Below are positions 47,546-56,426 of a stretch of DNA of 64,000 bases, in pieces; the first letter of the stretch is position 1; the number at the start of each line of letters is the position of its first letter. The notes beneath the pieces were generated by a model. It was given only the letters and a program-made list of their open reading frames with translations, was not told where the DNA came from and did no database searches. The stretch is taken from the NCBI RefSeq assembly GCF_051962475.1, contig NZ_JBQCCF010000069.1, forward strand, positions 1 to 64,000, given 5' to 3'. The position numbers and the translations under genes were made by a program. Source of the stretch: Dyella_A sp051962475. GTDB lineage: Bacteria; Pseudomonadota; Gammaproteobacteria; Xanthomonadales; Rhodanobacteraceae.

Positions 47546-47656
47546 GGGTTCGCTGTCACTTGTCCTGGTTGCGTGATGCTTGGGTGTTTCCGTGCGCACG
47601 GGTGGCAACGGTTGAGGGCGAAGTGGATTCCCCACCCCAACAGCTACGCCCACCAC

Positions 47657-49066
47657 TCAATGCCGGATGCGCACGATGCTGGTCATGTGGTCGATGAAGG
47701 TGGAGCCGTCCTTGCCGTAGAGCATCGGCAGCAGAGGCGTCACCGACACCGCGTTGAGCTTGACGTGGCGGGTGCTGCCGTCGCCCTGGCGGTAGCTCAT
47801 GCCCAGCACGTCATGGATCACCCACGGCTGGCCCTGCCACTGGCCGATCACCATCATCACGTGGCCGGGGATGTAGACCAGGTCGCCCGTCTTCAACGCC
47901 ATGGCGGCCTTGAGCCGTTCGGCATGGTCGTCCCGCGCGGTGAAAGCGCGATGATCCAGCGCGGGGCTGATCGCCTGCCGGCTGGTGTTGCGCGGCATTT
48001 CTACGCCCATCGAGCGATACACGTCCGAGACGAAGCCGGAGCAGTCGCGTCCGTCGTAGGCATGGCCCCAGCCGTAGCGCTCGCCGAGGAACTTGAACGC
48101 CTGCCGGATGATGTTCGCCTCGGTCAGCGGCAGATAGTCGGGCGAGGTGTCCTTGTTGATCTGCACCAGCGCGGGGGTGAAGGCCAGCGTGCCGTCGTCG
48201 TTGCGGACCGGCAGCTCGAGCACGTGCGCGGCATACGGTGTCTGCCCGTTCACCGGCTGGTCTGGCGGCAGATCGGTGGCCAGCGGCACGCGTTCGCCCA
48301 TGTCCAGCTGCAGCTGCGATACCGCCGGCCGCTCGCGCGTGTAGACCGTATGCACCGTGCCACCGGTGACTACCCGCGCCGCGGTCCGTCCGGCGTAGTC
48401 GAAGACCTGCTTCGCGCTGCCGATCGCCACGTTCTCGCGATGCGTCCAGGCGGCGTAGCGTGGGCTCACCACGAACAGCCAGCGGCCGTCGGCGCTGGTG
48501 TGCGCCACCACCACCGGCGTGCCGGGGAATTCGGCGGTTTCCTGGAAACGGTCGATGTCGGTATCGCCGGGATGGCTGAACACGCGCAGGTCGGTGGGCA
48601 GGCTGCGCAGCGCGGCGCGCTTCACCACCAGGCCGTAGCGGGTCGGCTCGCTGGCAGGCACCGCGTCGCGATGGGCGTTGGCGACGATCGCCTTGATCGT
48701 CGCCAACGCCACCGGCTGGCCGTCGACGTCGTACAGCGGCCGGGTCGGCGGCGTCGACACCGTGTCCAGCCAAGCATTCACCTGCGCACGATCCAGCGTG
48801 GCCGGCAGCTTGCGCAGGTCGTGCATCGAGGGGTCATCGGCCAGCAGCTTCGCGTTCTGCGCGGCGATCCGCGCCGGTGTCAGCAGCACCGTGTCGGGCT
48901 GCGGGCGCAGGCCAATCCAGAACTCCGGTGTGAGCTGCGCCGGGCCTACGCCCAACACGCCCGAGGGCGGCACGGGCAAGCTTTGCTCCGCATGCAGGCC
49001 GGGCGACGCGGCCGCGCCAGCCAGCAGCAGGCCCAGGCACAGTGCACGGAACGATGAAATGGTCAT
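47657..49066 (-). CDS. Secreted NlpC/P60 (C40) peptidase with SH3-like domains
   Basis: A 469-residue protein. The signal peptide is cleaved near GLHA-EQ. The middle region resembles the bacterial SH3 repeats of YkfC-type enzymes. The C-terminal NlpC/P60 domain has the catalytic Cys in YDGRDCSGFVSDVYR (about residue 343), the His in IPGHVMMVIG and a third polar His in WVIHDV. Family members cut the gamma-D-Glu-meso-DAP bond of stem peptides. Its periplasmic location differs from cytoplasmic YkfC. Located 28 bases downstream of the DUF819 gene. Confidence 0.93.
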   Translation of the reverse strand: MTISSFRALCLGLLLAGAAASPGLHAEQSLPVPPSGVLGVGPAQLTPEFWIGLRPQPDTVLLTPARIAAQNAKLLADDPSMHDLRKLPATLDRAQVNAWLDTVSTPPTRPLYDVDGQPVALATIKAIVANAHRDAVPASEPTRYGLVVKRAALRSLPTDLRVFSHPGDTDIDRFQETAEFPGTPVVVAHTSADGRWLFVVSPRYAAWTHRENVAIGSAKQVFDYAGRTAARVVTGGTVHTVYTRERPAVSQLQLDMGERVPLATDLPPDQPVNGQTPYAAHVLELPVRNDDGTLAFTPALVQINKDTSPDYLPLTEANIIRQAFKFLGERYGWGHAYDGRDCSGFVSDVYRSMGVEMPRNTSRQAISPALDHRAFTARDDHAERLKAAMALKTGDLVYIPGHVMMVIGQWQGQPWVIHDVLGMSYRQGDGSTRHVKLNAVSVTPLLPMLYGKDGSTFIDHMTSIVRIRH

Positions 49067-49094
49067 GGTCGGATTCCCGTCGTGGAGGACCGGC

Positions 49095-50252
49095 TCAGGG
49101 CACGGCCAGCGTCGACATCACCGACGCCACCAGCAGCCCGAAGGCGGTACCGAGGATGTAGCCCAGCAGGGCGAGCAGGATGCCCACCGGCACCAGCGCG
49201 CGCGAATATGCCGCCGCCAGTACCGGGGTCGCCGCCACGCCGCCAATGTGTGCCAGCGAAGAGATGCCGCACAGGTACAGGTCGAAGTGGAAGACCCGCG
49301 CAAACCCCACCAGCAGCACCGCATGCAGTGCGATCACGGTGGCGCCGCACAGGATGTACAGCGGGGCCTCGCCCAGGCCGTGGAAGTTACTCTGCGAGGC
49401 CAGCATCGCTACCACGAAGATCAGCATCGCGCCGGAGATGCTGCCCGCCCCGGGAAAGCGCGCTACCGGCGTGTGCGCCACCGCCAGGCCGGCCAGGGTC
49501 GACAGCAGGATCGTCCAGGTGCCGGCGCTGACCATCTCGGAGGTGGGCAACCAGCCGGCAACCACCCGCGCCAGCGTCGTCGCCAGCAGCGCCGCGCCCA
49601 GCCAAAGCAGTACGTTCTCCGGCACGGTGGGGCCGCTCGGCGCCACTTCCGCCACCTCCAGCTCGCCGCTGGATCGCGCGCGGGTCCAGCGGTTGAACGC
49701 CGGCGCCAGGCGCGCCACCGAGAACAGCACCACCACCCACATCGAATAGCAGACCGCATCGGTGAGCAGTGACATCGCCAGGTGCGGGTCGGACATGCCG
49801 ATCGCCTGCTTCACGCCGATCATGTTGGCGGTGCCGCCGACCCAGCTGCCGGACAGCGCGGCCAGCGGATGCCAGTCGTCGCCGGGCAGCCAGTGGCGGT
49901 AGATCAGGAAAGTGGCGATGAAGGCGATGAACAGGCTGACCGTGGTGCAGGCAAACACCGCCAGCACGCGTGGCCCGAGCCGGAAGATCGCGCGCAGGTC
50001 GCAGTTGATCATCAGCAGGAACAGCAGCGCCGGCACCAGGTTGCCGATCAGCAGCGACTGCGCCTGGTGGATGGCCGGCGTGACCTGCCACACCCCGACG
50101 ATCGCCATCGCGGTGATCGACAGGTAGACCATCACGATCGGCGGCAACACGTCGAAGATGCGCCAGCCGGTGCGCCGCTCCAGCGCCGGAAAGAAGCCCG
50201 CCACCACCAGCATCAGGCCCAGGAAAGGCCATACCGTCTGGATCACCTGCAC
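49095..50252 (-). CDS. DUF819 (YjcL-like) membrane protein, candidate peptide transporter
   Basis: A 385-residue integral membrane protein with about ten TM helices. DUF819 features are the NLVPALLFLLMINCDLRAI helix, ALSGSWVGGTANMIGVKQAI with its Gly/Ser-rich re-entrant segment and a second GVAATPVLAAAYS repeat-like element. The two-fold layout resembles ion-coupled secondary transporters. No substrate is established. Its place as first gene before a murein-peptide peptidase and epimerase suggests import of dipeptides. It starts 32 bases before the operator. Confidence 0.88.
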   Translation of the reverse strand: MQVIQTVWPFLGLMLVVAGFFPALERRTGWRIFDVLPPIVMVYLSITAMAIVGVWQVTPAIHQAQSLLIGNLVPALLFLLMINCDLRAIFRLGPRVLAVFACTTVSLFIAFIATFLIYRHWLPGDDWHPLAALSGSWVGGTANMIGVKQAIGMSDPHLAMSLLTDAVCYSMWVVVLFSVARLAPAFNRWTRARSSGELEVAEVAPSGPTVPENVLLWLGAALLATTLARVVAGWLPTSEMVSAGTWTILLSTLAGLAVAHTPVARFPGAGSISGAMLIFVVAMLASQSNFHGLGEAPLYILCGATVIALHAVLLVGFARVFHFDLYLCGISSLAHIGGVAATPVLAAAYSRALVPVGILLALLGYILGTAFGLLVASVMSTLAVP

Positions 50253-50283
50253 CCCCTTCGCGTGGCCGCACCCGGCCCTCGTT

Positions 50284-50310
50284 TGGAATATCTCATTCCA
50301 TAAAATTTCA
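50284..50310. promoter_or_regulatory. Candidate RpiR-family operator
   Basis: A perfect inverted repeat TGGAAT-N5-ATTCCA (50284-50300) is followed by a related ATTTCA at 50305-50310, exactly 10 bp, one helical turn, from the ATTCCA half. It lies over the inferred start of the minus-strand transcript and about 50-80 bases upstream of the plus-strand start. The RpiR-type gene of the operon is the likely binder. Confidence 0.6.
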
Positions 50311-50314
50311 ATCG

Positions 50315-50343
50315 CAGCATAAATTATTGACGCTGTTTTGCAA
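50315..50343 (-). promoter_or_regulatory. Promoter candidate for the DUF819-to-dauA operon
   Basis: TTGCAA (50343-50338) and TATGCT (50320-50315) are separated by 17 bp on the minus strand. The start would fall near 50308, inside the candidate operator, as expected for repression. Confidence 0.5.
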
Positions 50344-50355
50344 GCGTGCTACACA
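50327..50355 (+). promoter_or_regulatory. Promoter candidate for the transglutaminase-TonB receptor arm
   Basis: TTGACG (50327-50332), a 17-bp spacer and TACACA (50350-50355) form a sigma-70-like promoter. It overlaps the opposing promoter, so the two may interfere. Confidence 0.5.
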
Positions 50356-50389
50356 ACGGTTTCGCAAGTTCATGTCGGGGGAAGCACGC

Positions 50390-51937
50390 ATGACGAAGGG
50401 CCGGCTGGCGCAGCACGAGCGCAACACCATCACGCATCGCCCCGCGCCTGTCATCGCCGACTGGCGCCGACGCCTGCTCCCGCTGCTGTGCACCGCCCTG
50501 CTCGCCGTTCCCGTGCTGTCGCACGCCGCCACTACGGCGTCGTCGACAACGCTGCCGGCCATCATCGCGCAGATCGACGCTGGCCATTTCCAGGCGGCCG
50601 ATGCGGCAATCACCCAGGCGCTTGCCTCCTCCGATCTCAGTGCCAAACAGCGTGATGCGCTCGGCTTCCAGCGCGAGCGCATGCGCCGGCTGCGGCTGGA
50701 TTTTTCGCTCGACGCCAGCCAGGTGCAGGCACGCGTGCGCAAGCAGATTCCCGACCTGACCGCCGCCGAGTTCGACCGCTGGGACCGCCAGGGCCTGTTC
50801 GAGCACCTTTCCATCGACGGCCACACCTATTACTTCAACCGCTCGCCGGGCAACCTGTTCCGCATCAGCGCCGAGGCGCGCGCGCGCCGCGCCGTGCAGG
50901 CACCGTTCGACGACGGCCCCAACGAGATCCTCAACGACCACCACCGCACCGTGCTGCGCGAAGCGCTGGCCAGTGGCCGCACCGGAGTCGACCCGCACCG
51001 GGTCGAGGTGACCCAGACGCTCACCGTCGAGGCCGACGCCGTGCCGGCCGGCGAAACGGTGCGCGCGTGGATTCCCTACCCGCGTGCCATCGCGGGCCAG
51101 CAGGAAGACATCCGCCTGGTCAAAAGCTTGCCCACCGGCGCCCGCGTCGCTCCCGATTCGGCGCTCCAGCGCACTGCGTATCTCGAAAAGAAGGCGATAG
51201 CGGGCCAGCCCACCGTGTTCGCCATCACCTACGACGTCACCGTGCTGGCGCAGTACCACGCGATCGACCCGGCCAAGGTCACCACCGAAAAGATCACCCC
51301 GGCGCTGGCGCCCTACGTCGCCGAGCGCCCGCCGCACATCGTGTTCACCGACGACCTGCGCGCGTTCTCGCGCAAGGTGGTGGGCGACGAGAAAGATCCC
51401 TACCGCATCGCGCAGAAACTGTTCGCGGCGGTGGACCAGATTCCCTGGGCCGGCGCACGCGAGTACTCCACCATCAGCAACATCAGCGACTACACCCTGC
51501 ACGCCGGCCACGGCGACTGCGGCGAACAGACATTGCTGCTGATGACCCTGCTGCGCCTCAACGGCATTCCGACGCGCTGGCAATCGGGGTGGATCTTTTC
51601 CGATGGCCGCTACAACAACATCCACGACTGGGGCCAGCTCTACCTGCCGCCCTACGGCTGGGTGCCGATGGACGTGACCTTCGGCCAGCTGCAGCCCAAG
51701 CCGGGCGACAACCCGGCGCTGCGCTGGTTCTACCTCGGCGGGCTGGACGCCTACCGCATCGCCTTCAACGACGACTACAGCCAGCCGTTCGTGCCGGCCA
51801 AGACGTTCCCGCGCTCGGAGACGGTCGACTCCCAGCGCGGCGAGGTCGAGTGGAAGGGCGGCAACCTGTACTTCGACCAGTGGGACTACCACTTCGCCTG
51901 GAAGCGGCTGCCACTGCAGGGACGTTCCGACAACTAA
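50390..51937 (+). CDS. Secreted transglutaminase-like domain protein
   Basis: A 515-residue predicted exported protein. A basic N-terminus leads to a hydrophobic segment (LLPLLCTALLAVPVLSHAA). A long N-terminal domain of unknown fold follows, then the transglutaminase-like core with Cys in AGHGDCGEQTLLLMTLLR, His in NNIHDWGQLYLPPYGW and Asp in VPMDVTF. Such proteins act as cysteine peptidases or amidases on peptide cross-links. The ATG at 50390 has GGGGGAAG upstream; an ATG at 50372 is possible. It precedes the TonB receptor by 49 bases. Confidence 0.88.
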   Translation: MTKGRLAQHERNTITHRPAPVIADWRRRLLPLLCTALLAVPVLSHAATTASSTTLPAIIAQIDAGHFQAADAAITQALASSDLSAKQRDALGFQRERMRRLRLDFSLDASQVQARVRKQIPDLTAAEFDRWDRQGLFEHLSIDGHTYYFNRSPGNLFRISAEARARRAVQAPFDDGPNEILNDHHRTVLREALASGRTGVDPHRVEVTQTLTVEADAVPAGETVRAWIPYPRAIAGQQEDIRLVKSLPTGARVAPDSALQRTAYLEKKAIAGQPTVFAITYDVTVLAQYHAIDPAKVTTEKITPALAPYVAERPPHIVFTDDLRAFSRKVVGDEKDPYRIAQKLFAAVDQIPWAGAREYSTISNISDYTLHAGHGDCGEQTLLLMTLLRLNGIPTRWQSGWIFSDGRYNNIHDWGQLYLPPYGWVPMDVTFGQLQPKPGDNPALRWFYLGGLDAYRIAFNDDYSQPFVPAKTFPRSETVDSQRGEVEWKGGNLYFDQWDYHFAWKRLPLQGRSDN

Positions 51938-51986
51938 ACCGGCCGCGACCAAAGGCGGCTCGACAGCAGCAAGGGGAGATGGGGCA

Positions 51987-54900
51987 ATGAGCAGCAGTCG
52001 GCACATGTGCAAGACCGCATTGAGTATCGCCTTGGGCCTGGGCCTGATGGCAGCGTTCCCGGCCGCGCAGGCGGCCAACAACGACGGCTCGGTATCCGGC
52101 CACACCCGCGCCGGCGCCGTGGTCACGGTAACCAATCCCGAGACCGGGCTGACCCGCACGATTACCGCCGACGGCAACGGCAACTACCGATTTCCGTTCC
52201 TGCCGGTGGGCCAATATACGATCAGTGCCAGCAAAGACGGTCAGGCCGTCGCCCCGGCGCGCAATGTCACCGTGGCGTTGGGTACAACAACCTCGGTAGA
52301 CCTTGGCAGCCTCAATGCCACCGAGCTGTCCACCGTGAGTGTGACGGGATCCGTGCTACCAGTGATCGACGTAAGCTCAACCGAGTCGGCCACCATCGTC
52401 TCGCGCGCGGAACTGGCGCGGCTGCCGGTGGACCAGAACGTTACCTCGGTGGCCCTGCTCGCTCCCGGCGTGGTCAAGGGCAACGCCGGCTTCGGCGGCA
52501 TCTCCTTCGGCGGCTCGTCCGTCGCGGAGAACGCGTTCTACGTCAACGGCCTCAACGTCACCGACTTCTACAACCGCAACGGCTTCTCCGAAGCGCCGTT
52601 CGCCTTCTACGACCAGTTCCAGGTCAAGACCGGCGGCTATTCGGTGGAGTTCGGCCGCACCACCGGTGGCGTGGTCAACGCAGTGGCGCGCTCGGGTACC
52701 AACGAGTTCAAGGGCGGCACCGAGATCACGATGGAGCCGGGCAACTGGCATTCGCGCGGCCACGACTACTATTTCGATGGCGAGCGCTACTACACCTCCA
52801 GCCGCGACCAGGACTCCCTGATCAAGACGAACGTGTGGGCGTCCGGCCCGATCGTGAAGGACAAGCTGTTCTTCTTCGCGATGTACGAGCAGCGCGGCGC
52901 CAGTCCGCACAACACCGACGACGTGGGCAGCACGATCACCGACCACAACGCCAATCAGGGGTTCTGGGGCGGCACCATCGACTGGAACATCACCGACAGC
53001 AACACCCTGTCGCTGATGGCGTTCTCGGACAAGAACCATGACGTCGGCGACGTCTACAGCTACGACTACGACACCAATACCCGAGTGGCCAAGACCAACC
53101 AGGTCTATACCGATACCGGCGGCAAGAACTGGGCGCTTACATGGACCAGCTACCTGACCAACGATCTCTCGATGAAATTGATGTACGGCCGCAACGAGCG
53201 GCGCGCCGACATCAGCTCGCAGCGTGATGAGGAATGCAACCGCGTCGCGGTGTCGGCCGGCGTGCCGCTCCCGGCCGGCAACCTCCCACTGGGTTGCACC
53301 ACCAGCTCGCAGGTCGCCTCGCGCGAGGACACCCGCAAGCAGGCCCGCGCCGATTTCGAATGGACGCTGGGCGACCATCTGCTGCGCTTCGGCTACGACC
53401 ACGAAGTGGATACCTCCGACTACAACCGGCGCTATCCGGGCCCGGGCGGCTACTACTACAACGTCTATTCAGTACCCAACGGCGGCCAGGTCGGCGATGC
53501 CGACGGCGGCGGGCGCGTGCCGGCCGGCGACCCCGCGTGGGTCCGTGTGCGCCGGTACGAGATCGCCGGCACCTTCGCCACCAAGAATTCGGCGTTCTAC
53601 CTGGAAGACAACTGGCACCTCACGCCGAACCTGATCCTCAACGCCGGCCTGCGCAACGACAGCTTCGACAACCAGGATGCCGCTGGCCGCAGCTACATCA
53701 AGATCAGCCGGCAGATTGCGCCACGCCTGGGCTTCTCCTGGGACATGAAGGGCGACGGCAGCACCAAGCTCTTCGGCAACCTGGGACGCTACTACCTGCC
53801 GGTGGCCAACGTGATCAACATCAAGCAGGCCGGCGGTCTGCTGGACGAACGCTCATCCCACCGTTTCCTCGGCTGGGAGACGCGCGAGATCAACGGCGTG
53901 TCGTACGCCTTCCCGATCGTGGGTGATCCCCTCGCGGGGAGCCACACCGACACCTCGCAAGGCGACGGTTCGGTCGGCGACCTGCGCTCGGAGGTGGACA
54001 AGAACATGGATCCGGTCTACCAGGACGAGGCGATCCTCGGCTTCCAGTCGATGATCAACGAGTCGTGGTCGTGGGGCGTCAGCGGCACCTACCGCCGCCT
54101 GCACAACGCGATCGACGACATGGAGATCAGCGCCACCGCGCAGTGCGGCGAGAACGGCTACATCGGCTGGGTGATGGCCAACCCCGGCAAAAAAGTCACC
54201 GTGTGGGGCGACACCAATTGCGACGGCACCGCCGACGGCTACGTCACCGTCGACACCTCCAAGGAAGGCTGGGCGCTGTATCGCCAGGACGGCGCGGACG
54301 CCGACGGCGATCCGATCATGACCTACATCGGCCAGCGCGGCTGGGTGAAGCCGAAGCGCACCTACAGCGCTCTGGAGTTCCAGCTCGACCGCGCCTGGGA
54401 CGACAAGTGGTCGTTCAACGCCTCGTACGTGTTGGCGTGGAACCGCGGCAATGCCGAGGGCCCGGTCAACTCCGACACCAACTTCGACGATACCGGACGC
54501 ACCGAAAACTTCGACGATCCGTGGGTCAACCTGGGCGGTGACGGCTACCTGCCGAACGACCGGCGCCACCAGCTGAAGCTGCGTGGCACCTATGCGCTGA
54601 CTCCGCACTGGCAGCTCAGCGGTGACATGGACCTGCACTCCGGCGGTCCGATCACCGGCTTCGGCGTGGGCAACCCATACGACGCGACGGGCTACCACAG
54701 CTATTTCGTCTGCGTGCAGAACTGCGACTCGCCGGTATCCGAGGACCGCGTGTACGAGCGCTCGCCGCGCGGCAAATACGGCCGATTGCCCTGGACCTAC
54801 ACGCTCAACGCCGGCATCGCCTACATCCTGCCGTTCGATCATGGCGGCAACCTGCGCGTGAAGCTGGCGGTCTACAACCTGCTCAATCAGCAGCGCACCG

Positions 54901-55019
54901 TGCAGGTGAACCAGGACCTGCAGAGCGCGATCTCCAACGAGACCGACACCACGTTCAAACTGCCGATCGGCTTCCAGAGCCCGCGCTTCACGCAGCTGAC
55001 GGTCGCGGTGGATTTCTAA
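51987..55019 (+). CDS. Oar-like TonB-dependent outer-membrane receptor
   Basis: A 1010-residue receptor. A signal peptide ends at QAANNDG. A carboxypeptidase-regulatory-like domain (about residues 33-110: VVTVTNPETGLTRTITADGNGNYRF) precedes the plug (SVTGSVLPVIDVSS to AVARSGTNEFKGG) and a large beta barrel that ends in Phe (TVAVDF). This Oar type is abundant in Xanthomonadales. Co-transcription with the transglutaminase gene and its setting suggest murein peptides or another peptide as substrate; this is inference. AAGGGGAG precedes the ATG. Confidence 0.92.
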   Translation: MSSSRHMCKTALSIALGLGLMAAFPAAQAANNDGSVSGHTRAGAVVTVTNPETGLTRTITADGNGNYRFPFLPVGQYTISASKDGQAVAPARNVTVALGTTTSVDLGSLNATELSTVSVTGSVLPVIDVSSTESATIVSRAELARLPVDQNVTSVALLAPGVVKGNAGFGGISFGGSSVAENAFYVNGLNVTDFYNRNGFSEAPFAFYDQFQVKTGGYSVEFGRTTGGVVNAVARSGTNEFKGGTEITMEPGNWHSRGHDYYFDGERYYTSSRDQDSLIKTNVWASGPIVKDKLFFFAMYEQRGASPHNTDDVGSTITDHNANQGFWGGTIDWNITDSNTLSLMAFSDKNHDVGDVYSYDYDTNTRVAKTNQVYTDTGGKNWALTWTSYLTNDLSMKLMYGRNERRADISSQRDEECNRVAVSAGVPLPAGNLPLGCTTSSQVASREDTRKQARADFEWTLGDHLLRFGYDHEVDTSDYNRRYPGPGGYYYNVYSVPNGGQVGDADGGGRVPAGDPAWVRVRRYEIAGTFATKNSAFYLEDNWHLTPNLILNAGLRNDSFDNQDAAGRSYIKISRQIAPRLGFSWDMKGDGSTKLFGNLGRYYLPVANVINIKQAGGLLDERSSHRFLGWETREINGVSYAFPIVGDPLAGSHTDTSQGDGSVGDLRSEVDKNMDPVYQDEAILGFQSMINESWSWGVSGTYRRLHNAIDDMEISATAQCGENGYIGWVMANPGKKVTVWGDTNCDGTADGYVTVDTSKEGWALYRQDGADADGDPIMTYIGQRGWVKPKRTYSALEFQLDRAWDDKWSFNASYVLAWNRGNAEGPVNSDTNFDDTGRTENFDDPWVNLGGDGYLPNDRRHQLKLRGTYALTPHWQLSGDMDLHSGGPITGFGVGNPYDATGYHSYFVCVQNCDSPVSEDRVYERSPRGKYGRLPWTYTLNAGIAYILPFDHGGNLRVKLAVYNLLNQQRTVQVNQDLQSAISNETDTTFKLPIGFQSPRFTQLTVAVDF

Positions 55020-55037
55020 GGCCACCCTCCCCTGGCC

Positions 55038-55068
55038 GGCCCGCACCGCTGGTGCGGGCCGTTTTTTT
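55038..55068 (+). terminator. Intrinsic terminator after the TonB receptor gene
   Basis: A 10-bp stem (55038-55047 with 55051-55060, loop GCT) is followed by GTTTTTTT. It probably separates the receptor transcript from the decarboxylase gene. Confidence 0.8.
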
Positions 55069-55104
55069 CCCAGCACCCCATAGCCCGCAAACACGGATGG
55101 CCGC

Positions 55105-56409
55105 TTGCTGACACCCGCTACCGATCACCCTCACGCGCCCACCCAGACGCCCGCCAGGGAAGACACCGCCGGGCTGTTCGACGGCGTGGAGCTCGCTGCT
55201 CTCGCCGCCCAGATGGGCACGCCGCTGCATGCCTACTCGGCCAGCGCAATCCGCGGCCGCATCGATGAACTGCTCAGCGCGCTGGACGGCCTCGACGCCC
55301 TGGTCTGCTACGCGGCGAAGGCGAACAGCAATGTGGCGATCCTGCAGCTGATGGCCGAACGCGGATTGGGCGCCGACATCGTCTCCGCCGGCGAGCTATG
55401 GCGCAGTCTGCAGGCGGGCATCCGGCCAGAGCGCATCGTGTTCTCCGGTGTCGGCAAGACCGCTGCCGAGATGACCGAAGCACTGGAAGCCGGCATCGGC
55501 CGCTTCAACCTCGAATCGCGCGACGAGCTGGAGACGCTGGAACAGGTCGCCGCGTCGATGGACGTGGTGGCCCGCGCCGCCGTGCGTATCAACCCCGACG
55601 TGGATGCACGCACCCACGCCAAGATTTCCACTGGGCGCGCCGAAAACAAGTTCGGCGTGAGCCTGGATGAAGCGCGCCGCTGGTTCGACGACGCGGCGCA
55701 GTTTCCGCACGTGCAGCTGGACGGCCTGCATGCGCACATCGGCTCGCAAATGCTCGAGCTGGCGCCGATCCGCGAAGCCCTGCAGCGCGTGGCCGCGTTC
55801 TGGCGCGAGCTGCGCGACGCCGGCCACGCCATCGCCAGCATCGACGTTGGCGGTGGCCTGGGCGTGTGTTATCGCCCCGGCGTCGATCGGCCGCCGACCG
55901 CTGCCCAGTACGTAGGCGTGATGCGCGAGGCGCTGGCGGACTTCGACGGCCGGCTGTTGCTGGAACCCGGCCGCTGGCTGGTGGCCGAGGCCGGCGTGCT
56001 GCTGACCCGGGTGGTGCGCATCAAGCCGGGCGCGCAGCGACAGTTCCTGGTGCTGGACGCGGCGATGAACGACCTGCTCCGCCCCAGCCTCTACGACGCC
56101 TGGCACGAGATCGCGCCGGCGGAGCCCAACGCGCTTCCCGCCGAGGCCTACGATGTGGTCGGCCCGGTCTGCGAGACCGGCGACACCTTCGCCCGCGAAC
56201 GCCCTCTGCCGCGCTGCGCGCCGGGCGACCTGCTGATGATCCGCGGCACCGGGGCCTATGCTGCCTCCATGGCCTCCACCTACAACTCCCGCCCGCTGGC
56301 CGCCGAAGTGCTGCTGGATACCGGCCGCTACGCCGAGGTGCGCCGCCGGCAGAGCTTCAGCGAGATGATCGCCGGCGAGCAGTCCGCCCGGCACTGGCGC
56401 ACCACCTGA
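55105..56409 (+). CDS. Diaminopimelate decarboxylase-like PLP enzyme
   Basis: 434 residues from a TTG at 55105. Fold-type III PLP enzyme: PLP Lys in CYAAKANSN, GRAENKFGVS, HAHIGSQ, DVGGGLGVCY, EPGRWLVAEAG, the substrate/dimer Cys in VCETGDTFA, and TGAYAASMASTYNSR. These marks fit LysA (meso-DAP to lysine) more than ornithine decarboxylase. It lies 36 bases after a terminator, leaving very little room for a promoter. In this cluster it would turn murein DAP into lysine (inference). The start is uncertain since no strong ribosome site is seen. Confidence 0.88.
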   Translation: MLTPATDHPHAPTQTPAREDTAGLFDGVELAALAAQMGTPLHAYSASAIRGRIDELLSALDGLDALVCYAAKANSNVAILQLMAERGLGADIVSAGELWRSLQAGIRPERIVFSGVGKTAAEMTEALEAGIGRFNLESRDELETLEQVAASMDVVARAAVRINPDVDARTHAKISTGRAENKFGVSLDEARRWFDDAAQFPHVQLDGLHAHIGSQMLELAPIREALQRVAAFWRELRDAGHAIASIDVGGGLGVCYRPGVDRPPTAAQYVGVMREALADFDGRLLLEPGRWLVAEAGVLLTRVVRIKPGAQRQFLVLDAAMNDLLRPSLYDAWHEIAPAEPNALPAEAYDVVGPVCETGDTFARERPLPRCAPGDLLMIRGTGAYAASMASTYNSRPLAAEVLLDTGRYAEVRRRQSFSEMIAGEQSARHWRTT

Positions 56410-56426
56410 GCACGAGGACCCGAGCG

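Noticed and set aside
46364..49057. An 897-codon plus-strand frame opposite the epimerase and NlpC/P60 genes
   Set aside because: It crosses two convincing opposite-strand genes and their gap, and its composition is typical of a shadow frame.
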